Shown: piece after piece, positions 27,701 through 34,868 of the stretch
Layout of the letters: each line of letters starts with the position of its first letter
Position numbering within the stretch: position 1 is the stretch's first letter
Assembly: GCF_018130615.1 (NCBI RefSeq)
Contig: NZ_JAFCKB010000025.1
Location: forward strand, 1-64,000
Direction: 5' to 3'
Source: Bradyrhizobium manausense
GTDB taxonomy: Bacteria > Pseudomonadota > Alphaproteobacteria > Rhizobiales > Xanthobacteraceae
Length of the DNA: 64,000 bases
Notes under the pieces: generated by a model
What the model saw: only the letters and a program-made list of their open reading frames with translations
The model's database searches: none
What the model was told of the DNA's origin: nothing
Program-made: the position numbers and the translations under genes

Positions 27701-27864
27701 CCGGCTTCGTCCTCGAGGATTGCTGCGAGCGGCATGTGTTCCACAGCCGCGCCAGAAACGTCGGCAATCTCGCGATGAAAGCCTGCCGGTATGGACTGAC
27801 GCTGTGTGTCTGGGTCGATGGCAAGGATGGAGGGAAGATCCGCAAGCTCGGCGTCAAGGCGTAG
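24709..27864 (+). CDS. Large protein of unknown function with C-terminal Cys-rich domain
   Basis: A 1051-residue protein I do not recognise, with no signal peptide or membrane helix. Residues ~1-270 are Asn/Ser/Gly-rich, with AEWVEVLMGIRGNWNAGDSS, GEGLSHW and YGCALAFIYYLNVQLGFSI; the order recalls secreted metallopeptidase-like folds but no HExxH is present. Residues ~280-690 are beta-rich (many NTT, TIS, VTP stretches). Residues ~730-840 carry WGSVPTGSVASLYWPQ. An eight-proline linker follows (~residue 845). The last ~60 residues hold seven cysteines and end in LCVWVDGKDGGKIRKLGVKA. AGGAGAGG precedes the ATG. The gene stands alone between minus-strand genes. It could be a large extracellular or structural protein exported by an unrecognised route. 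Confidence 0.75.
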   Translation: MALSSNNLTDIGQGAGKTTNFWIRYENSLPDQTNVVNNANSLLSVVENEFAVTTGWFGTPSNQFGTSHRQEVRLDEADTDNGGGSFSFPGANNSGFGNPISLDSQNLMSDAPLPAQRVEMVFMAEWVEVLMGIRGNWNAGDSSGEGLSHWSAITRFQQGHDHYYGSFVANWLNGDGSPNQGTILPNPARGDWVNTTYTGSTVSDGTFVHGDGDPVSYGCALAFIYYLNVQLGFSINQIISSYNSNLASAYHTLTSDNSDPFAIFLGLVQSVYPPGVTASISGPNRNNPFPIARISFGAGKNTFGKDETQDIINTQGGYVPNAFTIFIEGFSKSSFQSLGITVGSFAGSFFGLTGVAITPNPVGVQFESGINDLTPQRIEIAYDLHLDNALLAHFPASGENQFDLSVSLNASATGEVSGSQASMQFELIAGADPYFTNLNADHSNLPYLSQDLRVFTVTPALNATPIPGVPALADNASGAYAYIQNVLSRWNSSTNGFTNPNGPDPFTTILPDQGDANQGDSSVTPFTVQFTGSPFPTNITISNNYSFAVARVRLRGSAASQASNVRVFFRLWTTQTNDTDYDVNGAYLSDNDAAGKPGSPRMGAGNTTIPFFATNNFSGQTDYAGGPNIQTLTIPDHQDQLWAYFGCFLNLYDTGNVINGAQVQTYLNGTHHCIVAQIAFDDAPIPQSVSPLSWDQLAQRNLQVTRSDNPGPAAAHRIPQTFDTRPGRTVRPPHGPNTIYPDELMIEWGSVPTGSVASLYWPQVHASDVLALAKTFYGVSPLGMSDANTIRIPITRGVSYVPIPPGSGDNFAGLITIDLPLGVRSGQVFDVTVKRLGTRIGKPLPPPPPPPPRLQTAPGMIYPDGKAIQVRTAKGGSKQHRTPPTEVERLTQWRYVVGTFQIRIPVTTGDKILPTEETTLAILKWRLEQMSPSNRWHPVLVRYIKYLSDRVDGLGGNSAAVPPSLTFVPPLPLRPHEPERERCGKVCEVLFDCHGEFTGFVLEDCCERHVFHSRARNVGNLAMKACRYGLTLCVWVDGKDGGKIRKLGVKA

Positions 27865-27931
27865 TGGAGCAGGTGGCATCGCCTTATTGGCACGGTCTTC
27901 CAGTTCGGCACGACGATTTCGCGGCCGCACG

Positions 27932-28684
27932 CTAGCCCGAAAGAAAATGCACCAGATCGGCCATGCCCCGCCCCTCGCCGTCCGGGGTGGCGTCCAGTTG
28001 TTCGCGCGGCTGCTTCTGCCTGTTGACCCAGAATGTGGGATAGCCGAACAGCTTTGCGCCGGAGGCGTCCCAGCCGGCGAAGGCGGCAAACAGAATCTCC
28101 TCGCGCTTCAACCCGAAGGCATCGATGCCCATCTGGTAAGCGCGCGGATCAGGCTTGTAGGCACGAACCGCATCCGTGCTCAGCCGAAATTCGAAAGTGC
28201 CGTCGAGCTCCGTCCCGCGAATGTTGCCGTCGAACATGGCCGGCGAGAAATTGCTCAGGAATGCCAGCCGGAAGCCGCTTTCCTTCAACATCGACAAAGC
28301 GGGCAGGACGTCGGGCCAGATCGTCATCTTGAGATAGCTCTCGACGAGCGCACTTCTCTTGATACCGGTCAGCTCAATCTCGAGCGACTTGCAGGCGAAC
28401 ACCAGGGCCTCATCGATGACGTCGAGAAAGTCGCGATAATGGCCTGTCATGGTGCGGAGCCATGTGTACTCGAACTGCTTCCTCCGCCAGACCTCTGACA
28501 GTTCAGCGCCGCGTCCAGGAAACAATTGTTCCGCCAGGGCGAAGATCGGACGCGGATCGAAAATCGGAAAGCCATCGAACGCGATCGCCTTGATCGAGGT
28601 GCCTGCTCCCAGGGAATCGCTGGCAATCGAGGATGCGACCGTCAACGACGCGATCGCGAGGAGTTGACGACGGCTGAGGGGCAT
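27932..28684 (-). CDS. Haloacid dehalogenase-like protein with Tat signal
   Basis: A 250-residue protein. The first ~27 residues look like a twin-arginine signal (LSRRQLLAIASLTVASSIAS, cut near LGAG), implying folded export to the periplasm. The rest follows the type II (S)-2-haloacid dehalogenase pattern: a nucleophile aspartate in IKAIAFDGFPIFD, an arginine in WRRKQFEYTW, LSNFSPAMF, the lysine in AYKPDPRAYQ, and FAGWDASGAKLFGYPTFWVNR. Known L-haloacid dehalogenases are about 220-230 residues, cytoplasmic, and hydrolyse 2-haloalkanoates; exported versions are less usual. The true substrate is uncertain. Confidence 0.82.
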   Translation of the reverse strand: MPLSRRQLLAIASLTVASSIASDSLGAGTSIKAIAFDGFPIFDPRPIFALAEQLFPGRGAELSEVWRRKQFEYTWLRTMTGHYRDFLDVIDEALVFACKSLEIELTGIKRSALVESYLKMTIWPDVLPALSMLKESGFRLAFLSNFSPAMFDGNIRGTELDGTFEFRLSTDAVRAYKPDPRAYQMGIDAFGLKREEILFAAFAGWDASGAKLFGYPTFWVNRQKQPREQLDATPDGEGRGMADLVHFLSG

Positions 28685-28817
28685 CGGGGCATCTCATGCA
28701 GTGGACGAAATTCCACCGATGATGATGCTCCGATCGCTCGGAATATTCCCGACGACATCGGGTCGGGACCGCGTGCCGTGCATACGAGGGGTCGCGCTTG
28801 GGTGCAGCGCCGGCAGA

Positions 28818-29285
28818 TCAGGATCCCTGCATGTAGCGAACGGGATTCTCGGGATCAGCTTTGAAGATGTGGGCAACCTCCGCAAACAGCGTCGACACCG
28901 CACCCTGCTCGAGATCGTCGAACCGCTCGAAGCTGAAGTTGTTGCCTCCCATCCTGAGTTCACCGAGCTGTCCGGCATAATGGGAGACGACCGGCGCGCC
29001 TCGCCTGGTCACTGCCACATACACGCTGATGTAGTTCTTCTGGAGCGCGACACCGATCACCGGCCACTCCGCGCTCTTTCCCGATTTGATGGCGTAGCGA
29101 AACTTGCCGTAGCCGATCATCTTCATGCGCATTCCCGCCTCCCCCGCGGGCGTTCCGCGATGGAAATAGCGCTTGAGGGCTGGCGCGGCCGAGACGACCA
29201 GCTTGTGCAATTCGGTCAGATCGCGCTTTCGCTCGGGATCGAAGTCGAGATAGGCCTGCAATGTGTCGGCTGTGACGCGGAACAT
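28818..29285 (-). CDS. DUF1801-family protein
   Basis: A 155-residue YdhG/DUF1801-like protein of the frataxin-like fold. The family pattern appears as LHKLVVSAAPALKRYFHRGTP, then MKMIGYGKFRYA and WPVIGVALQKNYISVYV. These proteins have no settled function; some are linked to iron or stress. The ATG at 29285 is taken as start. It lies 26 bases after the GNAT gene on the same strand and may be co-transcribed with it. Confidence 0.78.
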   Translation of the reverse strand: MFRVTADTLQAYLDFDPERKRDLTELHKLVVSAAPALKRYFHRGTPAGEAGMRMKMIGYGKFRYAIKSGKSAEWPVIGVALQKNYISVYVAVTRRGAPVVSHYAGQLGELRMGGNNFSFERFDDLEQGAVSTLFAEVAHIFKADPENPVRYMQGS

Positions 29286-29311
29286 GTGACCCTCGACCGG
29301 TGCCTGGTGCG

Positions 29312-29827
29312 CTAGCCCCGCGCCTTGCTCCAGTCGGGAGCCACCGCGCCCGAGACGCCTTCGAACGCGCCGTCGACGAGTTCGAATACCAGGACACGCG
29401 CGGCATCGACCGGGCCCGGCATGGTGACGCGTCCCTTGGGGACAAGCTTGAACCCGACGCGGCTGTAATAGGGCTCGTCGCCGACCAGCAGCACGAGGCG
29501 ATGGCCCTTCTCCTTGGCGTCCTTCAGGGCGCGCTCCATCAGCATGCGGCCGATGCCGCGGCTGCGGAACGGCGGCTCGACCGTGAGCGGCCCGAGCAGC
29601 AGTGCCGGCGTCTCACCAATCATGACCGGCAATTGCCTGACGGAGCCGACCAGCAGCGTGCCGATGCGGGCCGTGAAGGAGACATCGAGCACATGGTCGA
29701 CATGCTCGCGGATACGGTAGGCGCTGAGCACGAAACGGCCGGGGCCGAAGGTGCGCTCGTGCAGCCGCTCGATCGCCTGGGCGTCGCCTGGCGCTTCGGG
29801 ACGGATGGTGATTGAGAGATCGTTCAT
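29312..29827 (-). CDS. GNAT-family N-acetyltransferase
   Basis: A 171-residue GNAT enzyme. It moves an acetyl group from acetyl-CoA to an amine. Motif A is LLLGPLTVEPPFRSRGIGR, where R-x-x-G-I-G binds the CoA pyrophosphate, followed by LMERALKDAKEKG and LVGDEPYYSRVGFKL. This last block resembles the YhbS-type subgroup. Substrate unknown. The DUF1801 gene follows 26 bases downstream. Confidence 0.88.
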   Translation of the reverse strand: MNDLSITIRPEAPGDAQAIERLHERTFGPGRFVLSAYRIREHVDHVLDVSFTARIGTLLVGSVRQLPVMIGETPALLLGPLTVEPPFRSRGIGRMLMERALKDAKEKGHRLVLLVGDEPYYSRVGFKLVPKGRVTMPGPVDAARVLVFELVDGAFEGVSGAVAPDWSKARG

Positions 29828-29942
29828 ATGACCAAGGCGTTTTCGGGCGACGCGGATCCCGGTTCGCGTTCGGAAAGCGCGTCAGTAGAGGAATCGGAGT
29901 AGCATCTGCGTCTATCGAGGTCCATGGGCGTTACGCCGGACC

Positions 29943-30878
29943 TCAGCCCCTTTTCGGCGCCGGCTGGGACAGATAGGCCAGCATCTTCATCTCCCGCCGC
30001 CCCCGCGTCACAGTATCGAGCACGAGGCCCGATGAGACCGACAGCATCGCCACGATGGTCAATCCCATCGACAGCACGGCGGTCGGCAGCCGCGGCACGA
30101 GGCCGGTTTCGATGAATGTGACGACGATCGGGATGGCAAGGATGATCGCGGCCAGCGCCAGCAGGATGCCGATGACGGTGAAGAAGCGCAGCGGCCGCTC
30201 CGATCGGTACAGCTTCAGCATGGTGCCGAGAATGCGAAAGCCGTCGCTCCAGGTGTTGAGCTTCGAGAACGAGCCTTCCGGCCGCGCGTAATAGGGCGTC
30301 TCGACCTCGGCAACCGGCAGCGACAGCTCGAGCGCATAGACCGCGAGCTCGGTCTCGATCTCGAAGCCATCGGACAGCACGGGGAACGATTTGACGAAGC
30401 GCCGCGAGAACACGCGGTAGCCGGACAGGATGTCCTTGAAGGCATGGCCGAAGGTCGAGGACAGGAAGCCGGTCAGCATACGGTTACCGGTGCGATGGCC
30501 GAGACGGTAGGCGGCCTGCGATTGATCGATGCGGAGCCCGACCACCATGTCGAGATGTTCGTCGAGCAGCTTGTCGATCATGCCCGGAGCGCTCGGCGCA
30601 TCGTAGGTGGCGTCGCCGTCGACCAGCACGTAGATGTCGGCCTCGATGTCGGCGAACATGCGGCGCACGACGTGGCCCTTGCCCTGCCGCCGCTCGCTGC
30701 GCACGATCGCACCGGCCTCATGCGCGACCGCAGCGGTGCGGTCGCGCGAGTTGTTGTCATAGACATAGATCTCCGCCGCAGGCAGCGCCTTGCGGAAGTC
30801 GGCGACGACGGCCGCGACCGCGGCCTCCTCGTTGTAACAGGGCACCAGCACAGCGATGCGGGGTTGCGCAGATATCAT
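29943..30878 (-). CDS. GT2 glycosyltransferase with two C-terminal membrane helices
   Basis: A 311-residue family 2 glycosyltransferase of the dolichyl/undecaprenyl-phosphate sugar synthase kind. The N-terminal Rossmann part has VLVPCYNEEAAVAAVV, YVYDNNSRDRT and the metal-binding VLVDGDATY. An acceptor-loop region has GYRVFSRRFVKSFP. Two hydrophobic helices follow at ~228-255 and ~262-290, typical of GtrB/DPM-like enzymes that load sugar onto a lipid carrier. The ATG overlaps the stop of the membrane gene upstream (ATGA), so the pair is likely one glycan-modification unit. Confidence 0.88.
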   Translation of the reverse strand: MISAQPRIAVLVPCYNEEAAVAAVVADFRKALPAAEIYVYDNNSRDRTAAVAHEAGAIVRSERRQGKGHVVRRMFADIEADIYVLVDGDATYDAPSAPGMIDKLLDEHLDMVVGLRIDQSQAAYRLGHRTGNRMLTGFLSSTFGHAFKDILSGYRVFSRRFVKSFPVLSDGFEIETELAVYALELSLPVAEVETPYYARPEGSFSKLNTWSDGFRILGTMLKLYRSERPLRFFTVIGILLALAAIILAIPIVVTFIETGLVPRLPTAVLSMGLTIVAMLSVSSGLVLDTVTRGRREMKMLAYLSQPAPKRG

Positions 30879-32026
30879 CGCGGCAGCGCTCCTAGAGTTG
30901 CCGGCTCGTGCCGGACCGATGCAATCTCACACGCCTCGGCCGGCTGCAACAGCCGAGCAAACGACAGCGTCCACAACGACAGCATCGCGATCGGCACGAC
31001 GTAGTACGGTGTGAAGATCGGATGGCTCAGAAAGAAACCGAGATTGACGACGAGGTTGCCGGCGACGACGAAGGCAGCCTGCCGCACATGCCTCACGCCG
31101 GACCACAACAACGAGAGCGTCGCGCCAATCGCAAGCACGATCAGCACGATCTGCATGTCGCGCAAATACTGGCCGAGAATCGCAAGATCGAATGCCGGCG
31201 CAATCAAATCGGCACTGCCATAGGTCGTCGCCAGCGCGCTGCCGGCGTTGACGGCCTGGGCGGCGAGCGTCGGCGCTATCCCCACGAGCACACCGGCACC
31301 GAAGGCAAGGCCCTGCACAAAGGTCGCGAGCGAGCGCGTCCACAGGAAGGGAATACCGAGGAACAGGAAATAGCCGGCCGCGAGCAAGGCGTTCGGCAAT
31401 CTCAGATTGACGGACGCACCGAGCAGAAGGCCGATCAGCGCAATCAGCAGGACGCCGCGCTTGTCCCTGGTCAGCCACAACGCCGTGAGGAAACCGGCAA
31501 CGGCGCACAGCGCCATGGTCGGCGCGACCGAATAGCTCGCTTTCGCCGGGTTGATCATGAGATAGACCGCGAGCGCGCCGAACACGCCTGCACCAACGAC
31601 CGACGGCACTGTCCGCGCCATGGCGATGCCCGATAGCGCGAGGCCGCAGACGATCAGGCTCGCGGCAATGTAGAGCGGCACCACCTGATGGCCTTCCGGA
31701 AACAAGGCGAGCAGAGAGCCGGTGCCCGGCGGATATTGCAGCACGACCTTGCCGCCCGGCATCGGATTGTGACACGGCCAGCGGATCGGATCCTTCCGCT
31801 CGGCGAAGCCGATCTCCTTCAACTTGCCTTCGAAGTAGCGATCGTCGTCCCGGACAGCGTTGGTATCAAGCCCACCCGCGCCGAAACGCTGGAACAGATG
31901 CGCCTGCCGGAGATAGCAGATGTCGTCATAGACCCCGCGCGCCTCGCTCCAGCGCGACATTGTCAAAATGTTGCTGGCAAGGATCGCGAGGCAGATCAGG
32001 CCGAAGGCGAGTTTGGCAATCTTCAT
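30875..32026 (-). CDS. Polytopic membrane protein, probable glycosyltransferase partner
   Basis: A 383-residue membrane protein with about nine to ten helices. An N-terminal helix (FGLICLAILASNILTM) is followed by a soluble loop of ~90 residues with RWPCHNPMPGGKVVLQYPPG. Its layout resembles GT-C or ArnT-like proteins that take sugar from a lipid carrier on the outer side of the membrane, but no definite catalytic motif is visible. The ATG at 32026 is chosen; the longer frame upstream runs through a palindromic repeat. It is coupled to the GT2 gene by a four-base overlap. Confidence 0.72.
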   Translation of the reverse strand: MKIAKLAFGLICLAILASNILTMSRWSEARGVYDDICYLRQAHLFQRFGAGGLDTNAVRDDDRYFEGKLKEIGFAERKDPIRWPCHNPMPGGKVVLQYPPGTGSLLALFPEGHQVVPLYIAASLIVCGLALSGIAMARTVPSVVGAGVFGALAVYLMINPAKASYSVAPTMALCAVAGFLTALWLTRDKRGVLLIALIGLLLGASVNLRLPNALLAAGYFLFLGIPFLWTRSLATFVQGLAFGAGVLVGIAPTLAAQAVNAGSALATTYGSADLIAPAFDLAILGQYLRDMQIVLIVLAIGATLSLLWSGVRHVRQAAFVVAGNLVVNLGFFLSHPIFTPYYVVPIAMLSLWTLSFARLLQPAEACEIASVRHEPATLGALPR

Positions 32027-32075
32027 CCAGTATCCGAAAGCCTTTTGGGCGCGTTGCTTGAACCGGGGGCTCAGT

Positions 32076-32226
32076 CCACCTCTCCCCAGCGGGGAAAGGC
32101 CGGATTGCTTTGGCGCGCAATTGCGCGCCTCAGCAAACCGGGTGAGGGGCCGCAGCATACAGAGAGACTGTAACCCCTCACCCGGATCGCATAAGTGCGA
32201 TCCGACCTCTCCCTACGGGAGAGGTG
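32076..32226. repeat. Pair of inverted palindromic repeat units
   Basis: Starts CCACCTCTCCCCAGCGGGG and ends CTCTCCCTACGGGAGAGG, with internal GCGCGCAATTGCGCGC and GGATCGCATAAGTGCGATCC hairpins and CCGGGTGAGGGG / CCCCTCACCCGG facing each other. It is a dispersed rhizobial element, also seen at 40239 and 59959. It sits between the NUDIX gene and the membrane protein gene. Confidence 0.8.
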
Positions 32227-32283
32227 CCCCGAATTCCTGGCTCGCATCGGGTGAACCAAATCCCCCTTTAGCATAGCCCGCCC

Positions 32284-32775
32284 TCACCGCCACGTCGCAA
32301 TCAGGGGCTTGCCGTGAAGCACTTCCGCGATCCGCAGCCGCGTGCCGGGCGTCGCCCCCTCCGGCAGCGCGGCGGGATCGAAGAACCCGCATTCGATGAT
32401 CTCGCGGTTGGGCGCAGGCAGGCCGTCCTGCCGGAAATGCCTGACCACGTACACCGCGACATGGTCGCGGCGGGAGACGTGGCTGTTGAGGAAGATGCCG
32501 TGCAGCACGGCCTCCGAGGTCAGGTCGATATCACCCTCCTCCTTGAGCTCGCGGCGCATCGCCTGTTCCATGGTCTCGCCGAAGTCGACGCCGCCGCCGG
32601 GCAGGTACCAGCCCGAGACGTAGCTGTGCTTGACCAGGAATACCCTGTTGTCGGCGTCGAGCACCACGGCACGGACACCGAGCGTCATGCCGCGGACCAG
32701 CAGGAAATAGGTATGGAAGAATCGCCGCAGCAGCGGCTCGAATCTCCGTCGGATCTCGTCCAGGCGCTTCGTCAT
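32284..32775 (-). CDS. NUDIX hydrolase
   Basis: A 163-residue NUDIX protein. A hydrophobic-basic N-terminus (RRRFEPLLRRFFHTYFLLVRG) precedes the core VRAVVLDADNRVFLVKHSY. The Nudix box GGGVDFGETMEQAMRRELKEE is present, with one change: Asp where the glycine of the final EExG usually stands. Nudix enzymes hydrolyse nucleoside diphosphate derivatives; the substrate is open. The gene is divergent from the metallophosphoesterase gene, with 104 bases between the starts. Confidence 0.88.
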   Translation of the reverse strand: MTKRLDEIRRRFEPLLRRFFHTYFLLVRGMTLGVRAVVLDADNRVFLVKHSYVSGWYLPGGGVDFGETMEQAMRRELKEEGDIDLTSEAVLHGIFLNSHVSRRDHVAVYVVRHFRQDGLPAPNREIIECGFFDPAALPEGATPGTRLRIAEVLHGKPLIATWR

Positions 32776-32879
32776 TAGCCTCTCGTGATGCGCGCCCCTT
32801 CAGGCCATTGCAAGCGTCCCTTGCGCGCTGCCCGCGACCTTGCCATTACAGCGGCGGAATAGCGAGGCAATGGCCCACC

Positions 32880-33761
32880 ATGGCACCCTTCACGCTCGCC
32901 CATCTGTCCGACCCGCATTTGCCGCCGTTGCCGAAGCCGCGGCTGATCGAGCTCGCCGGCAAGCGCGCGCTCGGCTACGTCAACTGGACGCGCAACCGCC
33001 ACAAATACCAGCGCCGCGAGGTACTCGATGTGCTGGTCGCCGATGTCCAGGCGCAGGCGCCCGACCACATCGCGGTCACAGGCGATCTCGTCAATTTGGC
33101 GATGGAGGCGGAGTTCGCGCCGGCGCGTGCCTGGCTCGACGAGGTCGGCCCGCCCGACCGCGTCACCACGATTCCCGGCAATCACGACGCCTATGTCCGT
33201 GCGACCTTCCACCGCTTCGGCGAGACGTTTGCGCCCTATCTTGCGGGCGACGATGGCAGCGTCGGCTTTCCCAGCGTGCGCCGCCGCGGGCCGGCCGCGC
33301 TGATCAGCCTGTCCAGCGCGGTGCCGACGGCCCCCCTGATGGCGACGGGCACGCTCGGGCGCCATCAGATCGCCGCGCTCGAACAGATGCTCGACCAGCT
33401 CGCGACTGAGGACGTCTTCCGCGTGCTGCTGGTGCATCATCCCCTGAAATCCGGCGCGCGCCAGAAGCGGCTGACGGATTCGGCAAGCCTGCTGGCGCTG
33501 CTCAAGCGCCGCGGCGTCGAGCTGATCCTGCACGGGCACGACCACATTCACTCGACGATGTGGTTCGAAGGCCCGAACGGCAACATTCCCGCGATCGGCG
33601 TGCCGTCGGCCTCCGCGCTCGCGCACGGGCGCTATCCGGCAGCGGCCTACAATCTGTTCGCAATCGAGAAGGACAATGCCGGCTGGCGCTGCGAGCAGAT
33701 CGTGCGCAGTCTCGATCATGGCTTGCAGATCCGGGAGATCAAGCGCACGCGGCTGGTTTGA
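32880..33761 (+). CDS. Calcineurin-like metallophosphoesterase
   Basis: A 293-residue phosphoesterase with the complete two-metal motif set: AHLSDPHL (D-x-H), AVTGDLVN (G-D-x-x), IPGNHDAY (G-N-H-D), LLVHHPLK and LHGHDHIHS (G-H-x-H). The family includes cAMP phosphodiesterases (CpdA) and many enzymes of unknown substrate; the spacing fits CpdA/Icc-like proteins, but cAMP activity is not proven. The ATG at 32880 is chosen since the N-terminal strand begins there; upstream residues are unlike the family. Confidence 0.9.
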   Translation: MAPFTLAHLSDPHLPPLPKPRLIELAGKRALGYVNWTRNRHKYQRREVLDVLVADVQAQAPDHIAVTGDLVNLAMEAEFAPARAWLDEVGPPDRVTTIPGNHDAYVRATFHRFGETFAPYLAGDDGSVGFPSVRRRGPAALISLSSAVPTAPLMATGTLGRHQIAALEQMLDQLATEDVFRVLLVHHPLKSGARQKRLTDSASLLALLKRRGVELILHGHDHIHSTMWFEGPNGNIPAIGVPSASALAHGRYPAAAYNLFAIEKDNAGWRCEQIVRSLDHGLQIREIKRTRLV

Positions 33762-33766
33762 TTCAC

Positions 33767-33869
33767 CGTCATTGCGGACCAATGCATCCGCATCGAACTC
33801 CGGTGCGCAATTGCGCACCTGAGAATCTCGAGATTCCGGGTTCATGCTTCGCATGCCCCGGAATGACGG
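33767..33869. repeat. Bradyrhizobium-type intergenic repeat
   Basis: Begins CGTCATTGCGG and ends CCGGAATGACG, with internal GTGCGCAATTGCGCAC and AATCTCGAGATT palindromes. It is one of the dispersed repeats of this genus and lies between convergent genes, where it may also terminate transcription. Confidence 0.75.
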
Positions 33870-33880
33870 CAGAAGGAAAT

Positions 33881-34438
33881 TCACCAGCTCCGCAGCGCCG
33901 CGAGCACGGCGACGCCGAACAGCGCGGCGGCACCGAGAACGAAGCCGAACACGAACGGCCAGACGCGCGAACGGCGCGGCGGCTGTTCCGCGACCTCCTC
34001 CTTCGGCTCGGGCAGCACCACCATCGCGCGCTCGCGCTCGATCATGCGACGGGCGACGTAGTCGGTCACGGCCTCGACGATCACCGAAGTGTCGTGCGAT
34101 TCGGCGAGCACGATGCGGCCGAAGCGGGTGTCCTGGACGAAGCGGTATTGCCGCTTGTCGCGCCCCATCAGGATGTGCGCGACGACATCGATCCAGAGTC
34201 TCGGCGTATCGCCCTGGCTGATGCCGCGGTCGAACAGATCGATCCGATCAGGCACCTGGGCAAACAATGGATCGAGAGCGTCGTTGAGGATCTCCAGCCG
34301 CGCCACCTCGGCATCCCTGAGATCGACCACCACACCGGTCCGGTCGGCGGCCTCGATCCGCGCGCGCAACAGCGCATCGCGCAGCCGCACCGGGCGCGGC
34401 TGGCTGGGGTGGGTCCCGCTGGTCTCGGGCTCTGACAT
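33881..34438 (-). CDS. Hypothetical protein with C-terminal membrane anchor
   Basis: A 185-residue protein of no family I can name. It has a soluble N-terminal region (RLRDALLRARIEAADRTGVV to ~residue 140) with LWIDVVAHILMGRDKRQYRF, then a basic patch and one transmembrane helix near the C-terminus (FVFGFVLGAAALFGVAVLAAL). This makes it probably a tail-anchored inner-membrane protein. The ATG at 34438 is preferred over one six codons earlier. It is divided from the aceA/DUF4170 genes by a terminator. Confidence 0.7.
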   Translation of the reverse strand: MSEPETSGTHPSQPRPVRLRDALLRARIEAADRTGVVVDLRDAEVARLEILNDALDPLFAQVPDRIDLFDRGISQGDTPRLWIDVVAHILMGRDKRQYRFVQDTRFGRIVLAESHDTSVIVEAVTDYVARRMIERERAMVVLPEPKEEVAEQPPRRSRVWPFVFGFVLGAAALFGVAVLAALRSW

Positions 34439-34547
34439 TGTCGGCCTCGTCCTCAACTCTCCTCCATTAACCTATCAGCAACCACGGCGCCCGCAAAGGC
34501 CCCATAATTCCAGACACTTACGGTGCCCACAGGCCATTGATGTGTGC

Positions 34548-34586
34548 CAAAAACAGACGATCCCACCCGGCTTGCGCCGGATGGGA
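34548..34586 (-). terminator. Rho-independent terminator after DUF4170 gene
   Basis: Read on the minus strand: stem TCCCATCCGGC, loop GCAA, GCCGGGTGGGA (one G-T pair), then TCGTCTGTTTTTGG. It lies 42 bases after the DUF4170 stop and probably ends the aceA-DUF4170 transcript. Confidence 0.8.
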
Positions 34587-34628
34587 CCCTCCGTCCTTGG
34601 ACGTCTTCTTAAGTTTGTCAGCTGGCCG

Positions 34629-34838
34629 TCAGGCCGAGACCCGCGACGGCTCTTCCACGATCGAGAAGCGGACGCCGGCCTTGTGGCGGTTCTCTTCCGA
34701 AACCGAACGCCAGGCATCTTCGGCTTCCTTGCGGGTCTTGAACGGACCCTGCACCTGGGCCGAGCCTTCGACGAGCTTGTGGAAGTTCATCGAGCCGAAC
34801 TCGCCGCCGATCACCCAGAAATTGCTGCCTTTGGTCAT
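34629..34838 (-). CDS. DUF4170 small protein
   Basis: A 69-residue protein with the DUF4170 pattern FWVIGGEFGSMNFHKLVEGS, then GPFKTRKEAEDAWRSVSEEN and a C-terminal VRFSIVEE. Function unknown. It lies 30 bases after the isocitrate lyase stop on the same strand and is followed by a terminator, so it is probably co-transcribed with aceA. Confidence 0.85.
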   Translation of the reverse strand: MTKGSNFWVIGGEFGSMNFHKLVEGSAQVQGPFKTRKEAEDAWRSVSEENRHKAGVRFSIVEEPSRVSA

Positions 34839-34868
34839 TGTCAGTCTCCTGTCGAGGTGCGTGATTCG

